From Paulinella micropora (Eukaryota > Cercozoa > Imbricatea > Euglyphida > Paulinellidae): 36,032 nt of DNA. The notes beneath the pieces were generated by a model. It did not search any database, had not been told where the DNA came from, and was given only the letters and a program-made list of their open reading frames with translations. The translations under genes were made by a program, and so were the position numbers. This document shows, in pieces, positions 20,064 through 29,052 of the stretch (the first letter of the stretch is position 1; each line of letters starts with the position of its first letter). Location: assembly GCA_019918135.1 (NCBI GenBank), contig WBZZ01003014.1, positions 1-36,032 on the forward strand, read 5' to 3'.

Positions 20064-22079
20064 AGCGGGGGGGGGGAGGCACTTGAAGATATTGACGAAT
20101 TGCTTGACCCGGTCCCCAGGAATATGAGACTCTTGGAACGGCCCTACAAGGAGAAGCCGTCCGTTGGAGTCTCGGGGCGGGGCCGAGCGCAGCCTCTCCC
20201 ACTCCCGAATCCTCTGTAGCCGGGTCACTCTTCTTAGGACCGCCCACTTGGCGAGGCGGTCTGCACACTCATTTAGACGGAAGGTCCACTCAAAACTGCG
20301 TTCTTGGTGGGACTTGACCCAGTGGAAAGAGATCGGAGCAGTCTGCACGTGAAAGCGAAAGATGGCATCCCATAGGGGGGGCTTCGACCGCGTCTTGAAC
20401 AGTTCGTGGGCCTCCCCTTCCAGATTCGCGTCCGATAGGGCCCGGTAGTCGGTGTAGACATGGACTCGCCGGGGCCTCCAGGCCATCTCCCGGATGAATT
20501 GGAGGCCCCCTGCCATAACTGCCAACACTTCCTGTTCACCACTAGAGGCTGGATTGTCCGCGTTGCCGTAGATGGCGATAATATCGCGATTGTAGAATAG
20601 GAAAGCCCCGAAGCCCGCAGCGTTGCCATGTTCGGGAAAGCAGGATCCATCGGTAACGAGGATAGCGTCCCATGGTGACAGGGAGCCTGGAGACAGCTCG
20701 TCAGGTCGATCGAGGCGCGGCGCAAGGCGAGCAACAGGGAACCGTTGTTGGAATTCGTCAGGGAGCGAGCTGAGGCGCAGAGCAAACGCGTTGGATTGGA
20801 GTCGGATGATCAGGCCCCGGGTGTCCTCTCCGTTAGGAAGGTCGATACCCAGGTACTCCCCTGCTTCAGCTTCCAGGAACTCCATAAGCTTGGGAACCAA
20901 GTCAACGGGAGGGGCTGTATACACATCCTGAAGGGGAAGGTTGGCAGTATCCCATCTCTTAAGCTCATCTGAATTACGGTTCGGTCTCCGTTCGTTGTCA
21001 TCCTCCGGCGGGAACTGCACTGTGTACTGGCGAAGGGACGGTGCCTTGTGGGCATTCATGAGGGACCTCATCCCTTCCACCCCCGCCTGAAGGGCTACCT
21101 CGGCAGATGACTGGATGACAGATTCCGTCTCACTGGGGAGAAGGGAAAGGGGGGCAGGATCCACATTACCTCGGAACACCAGATTGGTGAAATGCCCCTT
21201 GTCGATAACCTCCCCCGGTCTGAGGATCGGCGCACGGAGCCTGTCGCTTCCGAGAAGGAGCTCTCTCTGGTTATATTTGGAGTCCTCTGGGGGGGTCCAT
21301 AGTGTAGCTCCAGGCCCCATCACTTGGTGAAGTCGGCGCTCCTCGTCTGCCAGGTCGGAGACACGTGTGCGGTAGAGGTCTGCATAGTGCTCCCGGAGAG
21401 CTTCGGGCGGGGGGGACTCCATGGCTGAGTCCGCTTGGACACGGAGGAGGAATTTGTGCTGATTACGGTCAAAGGCTTGGTTGTGGCGAAACCTATCCGG
21501 TCTCTTAGACTCCCTCTTGACTCGCTTGATGTCCTCGAGTCGAGAGTTAATCTTGCGTCTGGCCTTGGCAAGGACCTTCAGAGCGTCGGGCAGGAGACGT
21601 GATAACTCCAGCGGGTCATCCGACGACGTCTCATCCAGGATGTGCCCCACCAGATCCCCTTCCATTCGAAGCGTACGGCAAATGCTCATCCAGAGCCTGG
21701 ATAAATGGGATCCGGGGTCCCTCGGAACCTGTCTCTGGAGGCCCCTCGTGATGGATTGCAGGGCAGTTAGCATGCGGGGTACCTTCGTTATCTTCCGCCT
21801 GGACTTAGGGGGTCTGGGCTGCCGCCTGCTCAATGGTGGAGGAGGCGGCTGAGCGTCCTGAATGACACTTGGCAGAGCAAGGCTAGGGACAGCCGGGGGA
21901 GAAGCGTCGTTCTCTATAGGTGCGGCAGCAACTGCGGCTTGGATGGCCTGCTTCAACGAAGCCTGGGGGGGCTGGGCCGTCCGCATGCTCTCTTCCATAC
22001 ACTGCTGGAAACTATCCCGCTGAGCTTGCGTCCACCTCTTGGGCTCCACTAGAGGCAGCGGGGGAGACCCGGAGACCAC
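20013..22079 (-). CDS. Pre-RT region plus RNase H, copy 1
   Basis: A 688-codon frame opening with GTG (22079), probably an in-frame continuation of the preceding USP frame broken in the C-rich linker. Residues 170-240 (KINSRLEDIKRVKRE, RFRHNQAFDRNQHKFL, ALREHYADLYRTRV) resemble the segment that precedes the RT in RLE elements. Residues about 470-612 form a full RNase H: D477 in VTDGS, E515/E517 in SGEQEVLAV, D544 in YTDYRAL, H591 in VKSHQE and D607 in NECADRLAKWA. It would degrade RNA in RNA:DNA hybrids. Unusually it precedes the RT fingers. At a G10 run (20067-20076; G9 in copy 2) the frame shifts away from the RT; copy 2 shows the two are in one frame. Confidence 0.88.
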   Translation of the reverse strand: MVSGSPPLPLVEPKRWTQAQRDSFQQCMEESMRTAQPPQASLKQAIQAAVAAAPIENDASPPAVPSLALPSVIQDAQPPPPPLSRRQPRPPKSRRKITKVPRMLTALQSITRGLQRQVPRDPGSHLSRLWMSICRTLRMEGDLVGHILDETSSDDPLELSRLLPDALKVLAKARRKINSRLEDIKRVKRESKRPDRFRHNQAFDRNQHKFLLRVQADSAMESPPPEALREHYADLYRTRVSDLADEERRLHQVMGPGATLWTPPEDSKYNQRELLLGSDRLRAPILRPGEVIDKGHFTNLVFRGNVDPAPLSLLPSETESVIQSSAEVALQAGVEGMRSLMNAHKAPSLRQYTVQFPPEDDNERRPNRNSDELKRWDTANLPLQDVYTAPPVDLVPKLMEFLEAEAGEYLGIDLPNGEDTRGLIIRLQSNAFALRLSSLPDEFQQRFPVARLAPRLDRPDELSPGSLSPWDAILVTDGSCFPEHGNAAGFGAFLFYNRDIIAIYGNADNPASSGEQEVLAVMAGGLQFIREMAWRPRRVHVYTDYRALSDANLEGEAHELFKTRSKPPLWDAIFRFHVQTAPISFHWVKSHQERSFEWTFRLNECADRLAKWAVLRRVTRLQRIREWERLRSAPPRDSNGRLLLVGPFQESHIPGDRVKQFVNIFKCLPPPALSRAGARSGSSAALVG
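20244..20672 (-). other. RNase H domain (complete DEDD set)
   Basis: About 143 codons holding all four acidic catalytic positions and the flexible-loop histidine. It is located N-terminal to the RT, with about 60 residues between its end and the RT fingers. The same arrangement is present in copy 2 (about 31513-31940), where one G is lost near 31645. Confidence 0.88.
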
Positions 22080-24997
22080 CGGGGCGACAATTCCATCAGG
22101 CCGGGCTTCCCTTCCCTCCGGACTCCGGGAAGAGGGGAGGGGGGGGGGGCTGGGCTGTCGGCTAGAGAAGGGGGGGGGGGGGGGAGAGCAGACTCGATGA
22201 TTTCTTCTACAGAGGAGGGGAGGGGCGGTGGACCCGGGAAACGATCGAAGCTGCCAGGCGGGGAGGAGGGGGGAGAGTCAACCGGGGCGTCGAGCGAGAG
22301 GAATTGACGCTCTAGCCGATCCCGGGCGATGTCTACTCGGGCCTGAATCCAGCGCTGCAGGGGGGGGGCCTCCAGGCGGTGAGACGCGATAGATTGAACA
22401 AGCCGCTCTTCCCTACTGAGGTGCGACAATGCAGTGATGGCGTCCTCCTCGTCCTCACTATCTCCCTCTGGCAACCCTTGCTCCTCCGGAGGATCCATCT
22501 GAGGGTCACTTTCCTGAGGACTCCAAAGGATGAGGCCGACAACGATCCAGGCCGAGGCCTTTGCGAGGATCCAGTCGGGTCGAAAAAACTCCTCAGGGCC
22601 AAAAGGCGCTTCCGGGATGGAAAGCTCCAGGAGACCATCCCTGGCCCCGACATCAATAAAGAGCATTGTGAGCTGCAGGATCGTTCTGAGGCGTTTGTAG
22701 CGAACAGCGGGCAGGGAGATGCCGAGAGGGCCGATGAACCGAGGCGCGTGGTCCCACGCCGGAGTCTCAGACCTGAAGTTGGCTGTGTGGTGGAGCAGGA
22801 TGCGTCCCTTGATATCCTGTGCCCGAACAATGAGGACCCGCGGGCGGCGTCGCTGGACATAGCGAAGAACCCGTGGGGAGGAGAGTGCATGCCAGGAGGT
22901 GAGGAGCATGAGACTCCCGTCCTGGACAATGGATTCCAACGCCTTGGTGGTCCTGTCTGCCAATGGATTCCTCGATCGAAGGTGAAGCTGAGCTCCGAAG
23001 GAGGGAGATAGGAGAAACATCTGGCTTAACCATTGGTTGAGAGCTCCTTGGGAGAGCCGTGGCGCAGTGGGGGGGACCACCTTTTGTGGTGGAAAAGCCA
23101 GAAGTGGTTCTCGTACGTGCGAGGTGAGCGACAGGACATTGGTGCCATGGAAGCGCTCCAGATTGTATCTGAGCGTCGCAAAGGCAAGAGAGGCCTGCGC
23201 GCCTCCCCGAAGCCCGTCCCGAGACTGCTTGAAATCGCTAAACCACTTGGCGGACGGCTGGGGAAGGTGCTCCCGCATGCCTTGTTTGTAGACCCTGTAG
23301 ACAGTAGAGAACCCCAGGGGGGCGGAGGAGGGCACTGGGCTACGGGGGAGGAGGTGCCGTTCAATGGACATGCCTTGCCCCAGCAGGGAGAACGCCCGAG
23401 AGTTGAAGGAGGCTGCATTGGTGGAATGCTCATCCTTCTTATCCGCTGCCATCTTCCGCAGGTTCCTAATAATCTTGCGTAGGCGCTGACGGAAATGTCG
23501 ATTAGTCTTTGAGGCTGAGCTCAGTCCCAAGGCTGGGCGCTGGGCTGCGGAAAACGGGTGAAGAACCGCGACGGGGTCAGGAAGGGAGGAGACTGTCCGC
23601 TTGAACAGAAGTTGCACTCCATACGAAGCAATCACCCTGCATGCAGTCAGGTTATGGAGGACCGAAACGGAGTCGTCGTCACACTTCACCCACTCCCCTG
23701 AACTGTTGCGGTCCAGGAGGAACGCGTGGGGAAGTTGCCGCGAGCGTGCGTTGCCTTCCATCTGAATGCAAATAACGCTTTGGAGAGAGTAGGAGGCCGG
23801 CTGCCCGTTTTGCGTCCACCGGTGGTCAAGAACGAGCGAGGGCAGGACAGAGATGTTGTGGTGCGCGGATCGAAGGGACCGTAGGTTCTGGAGTCCCAGC
23901 GGCCGATGAATGTCGAGGAGAAAACATTCTGCATGTGTCTGCAGCGTCCGAGTAGTCGCCCCTTGCCTGCCTCCGCAGTGGGCACAGCGGAAAGACTCAG
24001 AAGGACCACCAAGCAGCCATCTGTCCACGAGCTCAGAGAGGGGGAACGGGGAGCGGTCGCCGGCCAGGAGAGACAGGGAGAGAGGAAGAGCCCACGTGGA
24101 GGAAAGAGAGGTAGTGGAGCATCCCTGGCACGATGAAGTCGAAACCGCGTGAGGGAGCCACGATTCCATAGACACTCCCCTCGGGAGGAAAGAGGGCCCG
24201 GCGTCCCGGAGCAACAACAGTAGGCCCCGAGCTGCCAGTCCGGTGTCGCCGCCGTCATGAAGGTCCGGACTGGGGAGGGTGCTGCGGAGAACAACCGGGT
24301 AGCGGAACCAGGCACAGGAGATGGGCTGGAATTCTTGCGAGGAGCTCTTCACCTGGGGGCGAAGCTCAGCCATCGTATTAATGATAGCGCTGATGGCCGT
24401 CATCTGAGGTCCGATCATGGACCTGGGTGGGCGTGCCGAGGCCCAGTTCCGTAGGAAAGCGGGAAGCTTGGGAAAGGATGAGAGGAGTTGGACCGCGCTT
24501 ATTAAGAAACAGTACCGGTTATCCGGGTTCTTAATACCTCTGTAGGGAAGAGGAGGCGACTCCGCAGGAGCTTTACGGGGACATGCAGGACGACCTTTAC
24601 CTTTCGTTATAATTCCGACCCCGGAGTACTCCCCCTGAGCTTTATTAGACAGCGCATTACTCTGGCTGGGGTCCGTGCTTGAGGTCAGAGTAGGCGGAGT
24701 ACCGGAGGTCTCCTTCGCAAACGTCCGTCGGGGTCGAAGACCAGCGGCTTCTATCTCGTAGAAGTCTGCCATCTTGTCTTCCTGATCCTTAAGGGAAGCC
24801 TGCATCTGGCGAGTGAGCTGACTTTCCTGTCGGATTGCGTGGATATCCTCAGGGCTGAAGAAGATTCCTCCCATGGTGCTTCTCGAAGCAGGCCGTGTGG
24901 ATCCCCGCACTTGAGAAGGGGGGTGGTGCACTACGATTGTACCCGGTGGGACCGATAAAGGAAGGGGGGGTCCCGCGGGGGGGGGGGTCCTGTACAT
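22049..24997 (-). CDS. ORF2 N-terminal part with USP-like (C19) protease, copy 1
   Basis: 982 codons from ATG at 24997, seven bases after the ORF1 TAA (25005), to TAG at 22049; the frame is open up to 25192. In 25192-based numbering the USP-like domain is about 219-532: Cys box GIKNPDNRYCFLISAVQLL (C228), a QQDAxEFL-like GGDTGLAARGLLLLL, two CxxC zinc knuckles (C355/C358, C403/C406), His box LPHAFLLDRNSSGEWVKCDD (H489, D505-507) and the terminal ASYGVQLLFKR. This is the order of ubiquitin-specific peptidases. Residues 600-900 have no recognised domain, then comes a Pro-rich linker. It would cleave ubiquitin conjugates or the element's own polyprotein (inference). In copy 2 it is shattered by indels. 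Confidence 0.75.
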   Translation of the reverse strand: MYRTPPPAGPPLPLSVPPGTIVVHHPPSQVRGSTRPASRSTMGGIFFSPEDIHAIRQESQLTRQMQASLKDQEDKMADFYEIEAAGLRPRRTFAKETSGTPPTLTSSTDPSQSNALSNKAQGEYSGVGIITKGKGRPACPRKAPAESPPLPYRGIKNPDNRYCFLISAVQLLSSFPKLPAFLRNWASARPPRSMIGPQMTAISAIINTMAELRPQVKSSSQEFQPISCAWFRYPVVLRSTLPSPDLHDGGDTGLAARGLLLLLRDAGPSFLPRGVSMESWLPHAVSTSSCQGCSTTSLSSTWALPLSLSLLAGDRSPFPLSELVDRWLLGGPSESFRCAHCGGRQGATTRTLQTHAECFLLDIHRPLGLQNLRSLRSAHHNISVLPSLVLDHRWTQNGQPASYSLQSVICIQMEGNARSRQLPHAFLLDRNSSGEWVKCDDDSVSVLHNLTACRVIASYGVQLLFKRTVSSLPDPVAVLHPFSAAQRPALGLSSASKTNRHFRQRLRKIIRNLRKMAADKKDEHSTNAASFNSRAFSLLGQGMSIERHLLPRSPVPSSAPLGFSTVYRVYKQGMREHLPQPSAKWFSDFKQSRDGLRGGAQASLAFATLRYNLERFHGTNVLSLTSHVREPLLAFPPQKVVPPTAPRLSQGALNQWLSQMFLLSPSFGAQLHLRSRNPLADRTTKALESIVQDGSLMLLTSWHALSSPRVLRYVQRRRPRVLIVRAQDIKGRILLHHTANFRSETPAWDHAPRFIGPLGISLPAVRYKRLRTILQLTMLFIDVGARDGLLELSIPEAPFGPEEFFRPDWILAKASAWIVVGLILWSPQESDPQMDPPEEQGLPEGDSEDEEDAITALSHLSREERLVQSIASHRLEAPPLQRWIQARVDIARDRLERQFLSLDAPVDSPPSSPPGSFDRFPGPPPLPSSVEEIIESALPPPPPSLADSPAPPPSPLPGVRREGKPGLMELSPRWSPGLPRCL
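23597..24538 (-). other. USP/C19-like domain
   Basis: Roughly 314 codons with the Cys box, the C4 zinc ribbon and the His box in canonical order. One extra residue lies before the Cys compared with the usual G-N-T-C box, so activity is not certain. The Asp after the His box fits the catalytic triad. Confidence 0.72.
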
Positions 24998-25004
24998 CGG
25001 CTGC

Positions 25005-26555
25005 TTAAGCAGGTCGGCTTGTGCGCAGCCTGGCTTCCTTCTGCTTCGTAGCCACACAGCCCTGCCTGCCGCCTGTGATCGCCAAGGGTCCGGAGCTGGC
25101 CTGTCGGTCATGGCCTTTTGTGTTTGTGCTGGCCGATGGGACATCGAGTGACGGAGTCGGCGTGGCCGCTTTGACCTTGAAAGGAGACACAACGGTGGTC
25201 GATCCGTCTTCGACAGGCGTGGCTTGGGTTTCGGGATGCAGACTGAGGGGGGGCGGTGCCTGCAGCCGGGGTAGAGGGGGGGCAGGACGTCGTCCAGAAT
25301 CAGCAGGGCCAGCAGCGGCGGGGGGCAACGTAGAGCTGGTGGGGTTTGGTCGTTTACGTTTACGTTGCAGGCGTCGGCGGGCGTACTCGTACTGCTTCCG
25401 ATTGCGACGGTTTGGCAGCAGGGCGGCCTGGGAGTTCCACACCCCCTGTCGGAGAATGGTCGAGCTAGGCAGGAGACCTAGCAGTGTAAGCCACCCCTCC
25501 TTGTACGCTCGCTCGAGATCCTGCTGGCGGACCGCAGGGAGGGAGTCCCACGCATCTCCGGATCTGGCGTGGCTGATAATGCTACGGAGGGCATCTAAGC
25601 GGAGGGGGCAATCGGGGGAAACTCGGTGTATCCAGTCCGGATTTGAGCTGTACTTGTTGCAGATGCTTGCCCCTATCTCGCGGACGAGGGCAGGTCCCAG
25701 GTGACAGCTGGAGGACAGAAAGGAGGGTAGGTCAACCATGGCCATCAGGTCGCCTCGTGGGATCATCTTTTGAAGGGCCAACTGAGGCGCCGGTGGTGCC
25801 TCGGGGACTGGAAAGCTGTTGGGAGTTGATGAGCTCGTTGGGAAGGCGGGTGACTCGGGGGGAGCCCCAGTGGGCCGCGGGGCGGCCAACGGAGATGGCT
25901 GAGGAGACCGCTGGGGTGGAGATGGTGCCGGGGCCGTATACGAAGGGGGGGCGGGGGTAGGTTCCAACGGGGCGGAGAGAGTGGAGGATGTAGAGGAGGA
26001 GGATGAGGAGGATCGGGTACGCTTGATGAGGCTGCCACGGTGGCGTGCGTTTCCAGCAGAGGGGGATGGATGGCGCCCACCACGAGGGGGGCTGGGGGAG
26101 ATTCTCGCTCGCCGTGATCGAGAAGGGGCTTGCTCCCGGGGTCGGGGTCGGGATCCAGCCCGAAAACTGCATCCATCGTACGGGCGACGACGTGGCGACC
26201 GCGACCTCCGTCCGGGCCGCTCCCTCCGAGATCTTCCCCGGGGGGAGCACGACCGGGAACGTCGTCCCCGCCCCCCTTCTCTGGGAAGGAGAGGTGGGTC
26301 ACTGCTTCGTGATCGAGACCTTCTTCCCCTTCGGGGGGGCGAACGTGAGACCCCAGGGGGGGGGGGGGGGCTCTGACCCCTCCCGGGCCGCCCCTGAGTC
26401 CTTGTGGGGGAATGTGCGCGCAGATTATCCACTCCACCTCGGCACCGGCCCTCCTTCTCGGGGCAGGGCCGGTGGGTTCCGCGTCCACGCTGAAAACGGC
26501 CGACTTCCGTCGAGCAGGGCGCGGGGGATGTTTGACGTGAACCTCGGGGATCCAT
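25005..26555 (-). CDS. ORF1, RS- and proline-rich protein, copy 1
   Basis: 516 codons from the first good ATG (26555) to TAA; the frame is also open upstream into the tandem junction (to 26909), so the true start may be earlier and lost. The N-terminal half is low complexity with RS repeats (RRSRSRSSDPP, GRRSRSCSPRGRS, RRSRSPRRRP) followed by a Ser tract and Pro/Ala-rich sequence. A compact region after about residue 270 (LPSFLSSSCHLGPALVREIG, GWLTLLGLLPSSTILRQGVW) looks globular, then a basic segment (RRNRKQYEYARRRLQRKRKR). No CCHC knuckle or RRM was seen. In position it is the ORF1/Gag-like nucleic-acid-binding protein of non-LTR elements. The RS dipeptides recall SR splicing factors (inference). 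ORF2 begins seven bases downstream of its stop. Confidence 0.7.
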   Translation of the reverse strand: MDPRGSRQTSPAPCSTEVGRFQRGRGTHRPCPEKEGRCRGGVDNLRAHSPTRTQGRPGRGQSPPPPPGVSRSPPRRGRRSRSRSSDPPLLPREGGRGRRSRSCSPRGRSRRERPGRRSRSPRRRPYDGCSFRAGSRPRPREQAPSRSRRARISPSPPRGGRHPSPSAGNARHRGSLIKRTRSSSSSSSTSSTLSAPLEPTPAPPSYTAPAPSPPQRSPQPSPLAAPRPTGAPPESPAFPTSSSTPNSFPVPEAPPAPQLALQKMIPRGDLMAMVDLPSFLSSSCHLGPALVREIGASICNKYSSNPDWIHRVSPDCPLRLDALRSIISHARSGDAWDSLPAVRQQDLERAYKEGWLTLLGLLPSSTILRQGVWNSQAALLPNRRNRKQYEYARRRLQRKRKRPNPTSSTLPPAAAGPADSGRRPAPPLPRLQAPPPLSLHPETQATPVEDGSTTVVSPFKVKAATPTPSLDVPSASTNTKGHDRQASSGPLAITGGRQGCVATKQKEARLRTSRPA

Positions 26556-26737
26556 GCTCACGGATGAGATAGATCGGGGAGCTCTGGTACGAGACGTCGT
26601 CTGGGAGGGTTCGTTATCCTGCGGACGGCGCGACCTAGAACGGCTCCTCGGTGGGGGGGAACGGGCGCCAGGCGTGGAGATGCTACCCCGAGGAGGAAGT
26701 GGGCGGGGGCGTGCTGTCTGGACACCCTCCTGGCGTT
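26556..26737 (-). other. 5' remnant of copy 1 up to the tandem junction
   Basis: The ORF1 frame remains open here and encodes further RS repeats (PPPRSRSRSRRPQ), so at least part is coding. No promoter-like sequence is recognised, and the natural 5' end is missing. Confidence 0.45.
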
Positions 26738-26749
26738 TCGTAGAAAGGG

Positions 26750-26776
26750 TAGAGATAGAGAAGGAGAGAGAGAGAT

Positions 26777-26813
<37 letters not shown>
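26750..26813 (+). repeat. (GA)n tract, copy 2
   Basis: The same interrupted GA repeat as at 15481-15547, 4 bases shorter. It sits 12 bp inside the tandem junction. Confidence 0.95.
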
Positions 26814-26819
<6 letters not shown>

Positions 26820-27865
26820 ACGAAAGAGATAGAGAGAAAGAACGAGAGAGAAAGGACGACAGAGAGAAGGGACAGCCGATAGCCTACAGGAACCTCCCGA
26901 CCAACACACAAACCTAGTAACCGGCTGGCACAGGCCAATTCAGACCGGGAAGAATCTTCCCGGAAGCGAAGCAGCCAACACGTCCCGGCGCATCTGGGCC
27001 CATTCGTCCAGGTCGAAGCGGGACTCCCATCCAGCGCCAATCCATGGGCGACCAGTCGTAGACACACCGATCCTGACTCGAGCAGGCCCACAGGGCACCA
27101 GCTGAATCGCAGGAACGCCAGAGAGAGAGAGAGCGCAACAAGGAAGAGAGAAAGAGAGGGGGGCCGGTCGTAGAGGAGAAAGAGAGGGAACAGAGTGAAA
27201 GGGATCCCACAAGGGAGCGCGGTCCAAGGCAAGAGGCCGCGCTTAAGCCTGGTCCGTCCGTCCCACCCAGGAAACATCCCCCCCACAGACCAGGAAAACA
27301 GCAGAGACGCTGGAAATTTGAAAAAACCGAATCCCGACAAGAGAGAGAAGACAGAAGAAGAAGCACAGTCAACCCTAGACGAGTCCTCCATCCCCATGAC
27401 TATGCAGCTCCCTGAGAAGGGGGGGACACAGACAGGACGGATTACCCTCCCAGAGACTCAAAGCGGGCGGAGGCTAGGTCGGGAGAAAAAAGAGGCGGAA
27501 GGCTGAATGGGGGGGGGGGGGGAGAGGAATTCAAAACTCTAGCCAGGGCTAGGCCCCTTCGGTTCCGTGGCCCCGAGGAGAGGTGGGATTCGATGGGGAG
27601 TCAAGGGTGGGAGGAAAAGGAGACTCCATAGGCAAGCTAGTGTGCCAGTGGGTCGTCTGACTTGCTGGTGGGCTAAGCGAGCCACAGGAGACCCTCTCCT
27701 CCCACATCTACGGGATCGGTGCGATGGATTTTCGTCCCCCCTTGGACTCAGCTTCGGTGGGATACCTTGGGCCTCTGGTGGACTTCCTTCTCCGCCTCTC
27801 CGCTCGCCTCCCGCCTCTGGACAAAGCAACAAAGGGGACCAGGTAGGGCGAAGGAGCACGCCCAC

Positions 27866-29052
27866 CTACTGAGGGGGGCGGAAAGGAGGGTTTGGAGGAG
27901 GTCCCGCAGGGAAATGGTGAAGGAAATTCCAAGTCTGGATGATATGCTCATGGCAAATCCTGGTTAGGCCTTGGTAGATCTGCTGCGCGATGCTCTTGGA
28001 GAAATGGAAGCACAGTTCGTCAAATGAGGCTTGGGAGATGTATCCTCTCGCCCCCATTGCGATCATAATAAGATTGGTAGACATTGGACGTCTCCTAATG
28101 GTCTGCCTGCTTATCGCTTCTTCCAGCGGGAGGTATCGGTGATCATAGATCGCCCGCGGGTTATATCCCCACGCCTGATGGGACTTCCAGGGGATAGCTG
28201 GCCAGGTGCTGGGCGGGTCTTCTCCCCGAAACGCATTTGGGTCCTTCGGTCGGTAAGGGGGTTCACCCGACGTCCATCTCGGTCCCAGGTATCCCGCCGA
28301 TCGTCTGGCGACTGTCTCGCGGGGAGACAGGAGTCATCTTCGCGGACCAGCCATTGATCCTCCCGGGTCGTGTAGTCTATCAGGGTAACGTGGTTTGATC
28401 TTCGAGAGGCGGTGACCAGCAGGTCTATCTTGTGCGAAAAACCCGGTCCCGCCATGTCCACCATCACCTGCGCGGCGGGGTGAATGAAAGCCGGCGAGAG
28501 AGGTGGGGCAAGAAGGGGGGCTCCCTCCGGGGCGGGGAGACCTGCGTCCGCACGAGGGGGGGCACTATCTTGCTTCGGTCGAGGGAAGGCTCCCTCCTCC
28601 CCGATGATGAAGACTTTGCAGTCCGGTGCTATGCCATCGTCGTTGTCTGACCGCTCCAAGCAGCTGCGGATCCACTGTCTGCATTTGGAGTGCCGCTGAT
28701 CCAGTAGAGACTTGAGGGCCTCCGAGTGGAAGGAGGACTTTGAGAGCAAGTAGTGGCTGATGCTCCCAGTGACCCTGCAGCCATACGGGCAGGAGGTCGA
28801 GGTGGCCCCCTTGGTAATCACAGTGCTGACCCTCGCCGGAGTGGGCCAGACATCTAGCTGGCATTTGAGTACTATGGCTACCTCTCTCACTGAAAGGCCG
28901 CCGTTGGGTTGAAGGAAATGGTTGGTAATGGCTTGGAAGGGTCTGCGTATTTCCGAGCGGATCCCCCATGTTAGGCCGAAGCGGGGCGCCACTTTGAATT
29001 TATTAGCGTCTTCCGAGCATCTCTGGCGAAGCTTCCATAGGTTGTAGGAGGT
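27866..29052 (-). pseudogene. RLE and zinc-finger region, copy 2
   Basis: Same protein as at 16599-17786, including the CCHH finger and the K-x-D...D core. One G is lost from the run near 28255 (G5 against G6 in copy 1), which shifts the frame after RDGRRVNP; the remainder (27866-28110) is in the original frame. It begins after the in-frame TAG at 29053-29055 and ends in the TAG at 27866. Confidence 0.8.

Larger units (their letters stand above)
15256..26737 (-). mobile_element. Non-LTR retrotransposon with USP, RNase H, RT and RLE, copy 1
   Basis: A GC-rich minus-strand element with the order ORF1 (RS-rich), USP-like domain, RNase H, RT, CCHH zinc finger, RLE, long 3' region, CT tract and A10 (T10 on the plus strand at 15256-15265, with AATAAA just inside). 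The RT, zinc-finger and RLE series places it among RLE-type non-LTR elements (R2/NeSL/Utopia-like; family knowledge). The 5' end is lost: at 26738 it joins the 3' region of copy 2. The segment 15468-26737 is repeated from 26738 on at very high identity. Copy 1 is broken by a G10 run in front of the RT (20067-20076) and a 4-nt deletion near 18660, but is intact across USP and RNase H. It is far richer in GC than its left flank. Confidence 0.9.

Noticed and set aside
16764..24454. Numerous plus-strand frames opposite the retrotransposon
   Set aside because: They are antisense shadows of GC-rich coding sequence, without domains or starts of their own.
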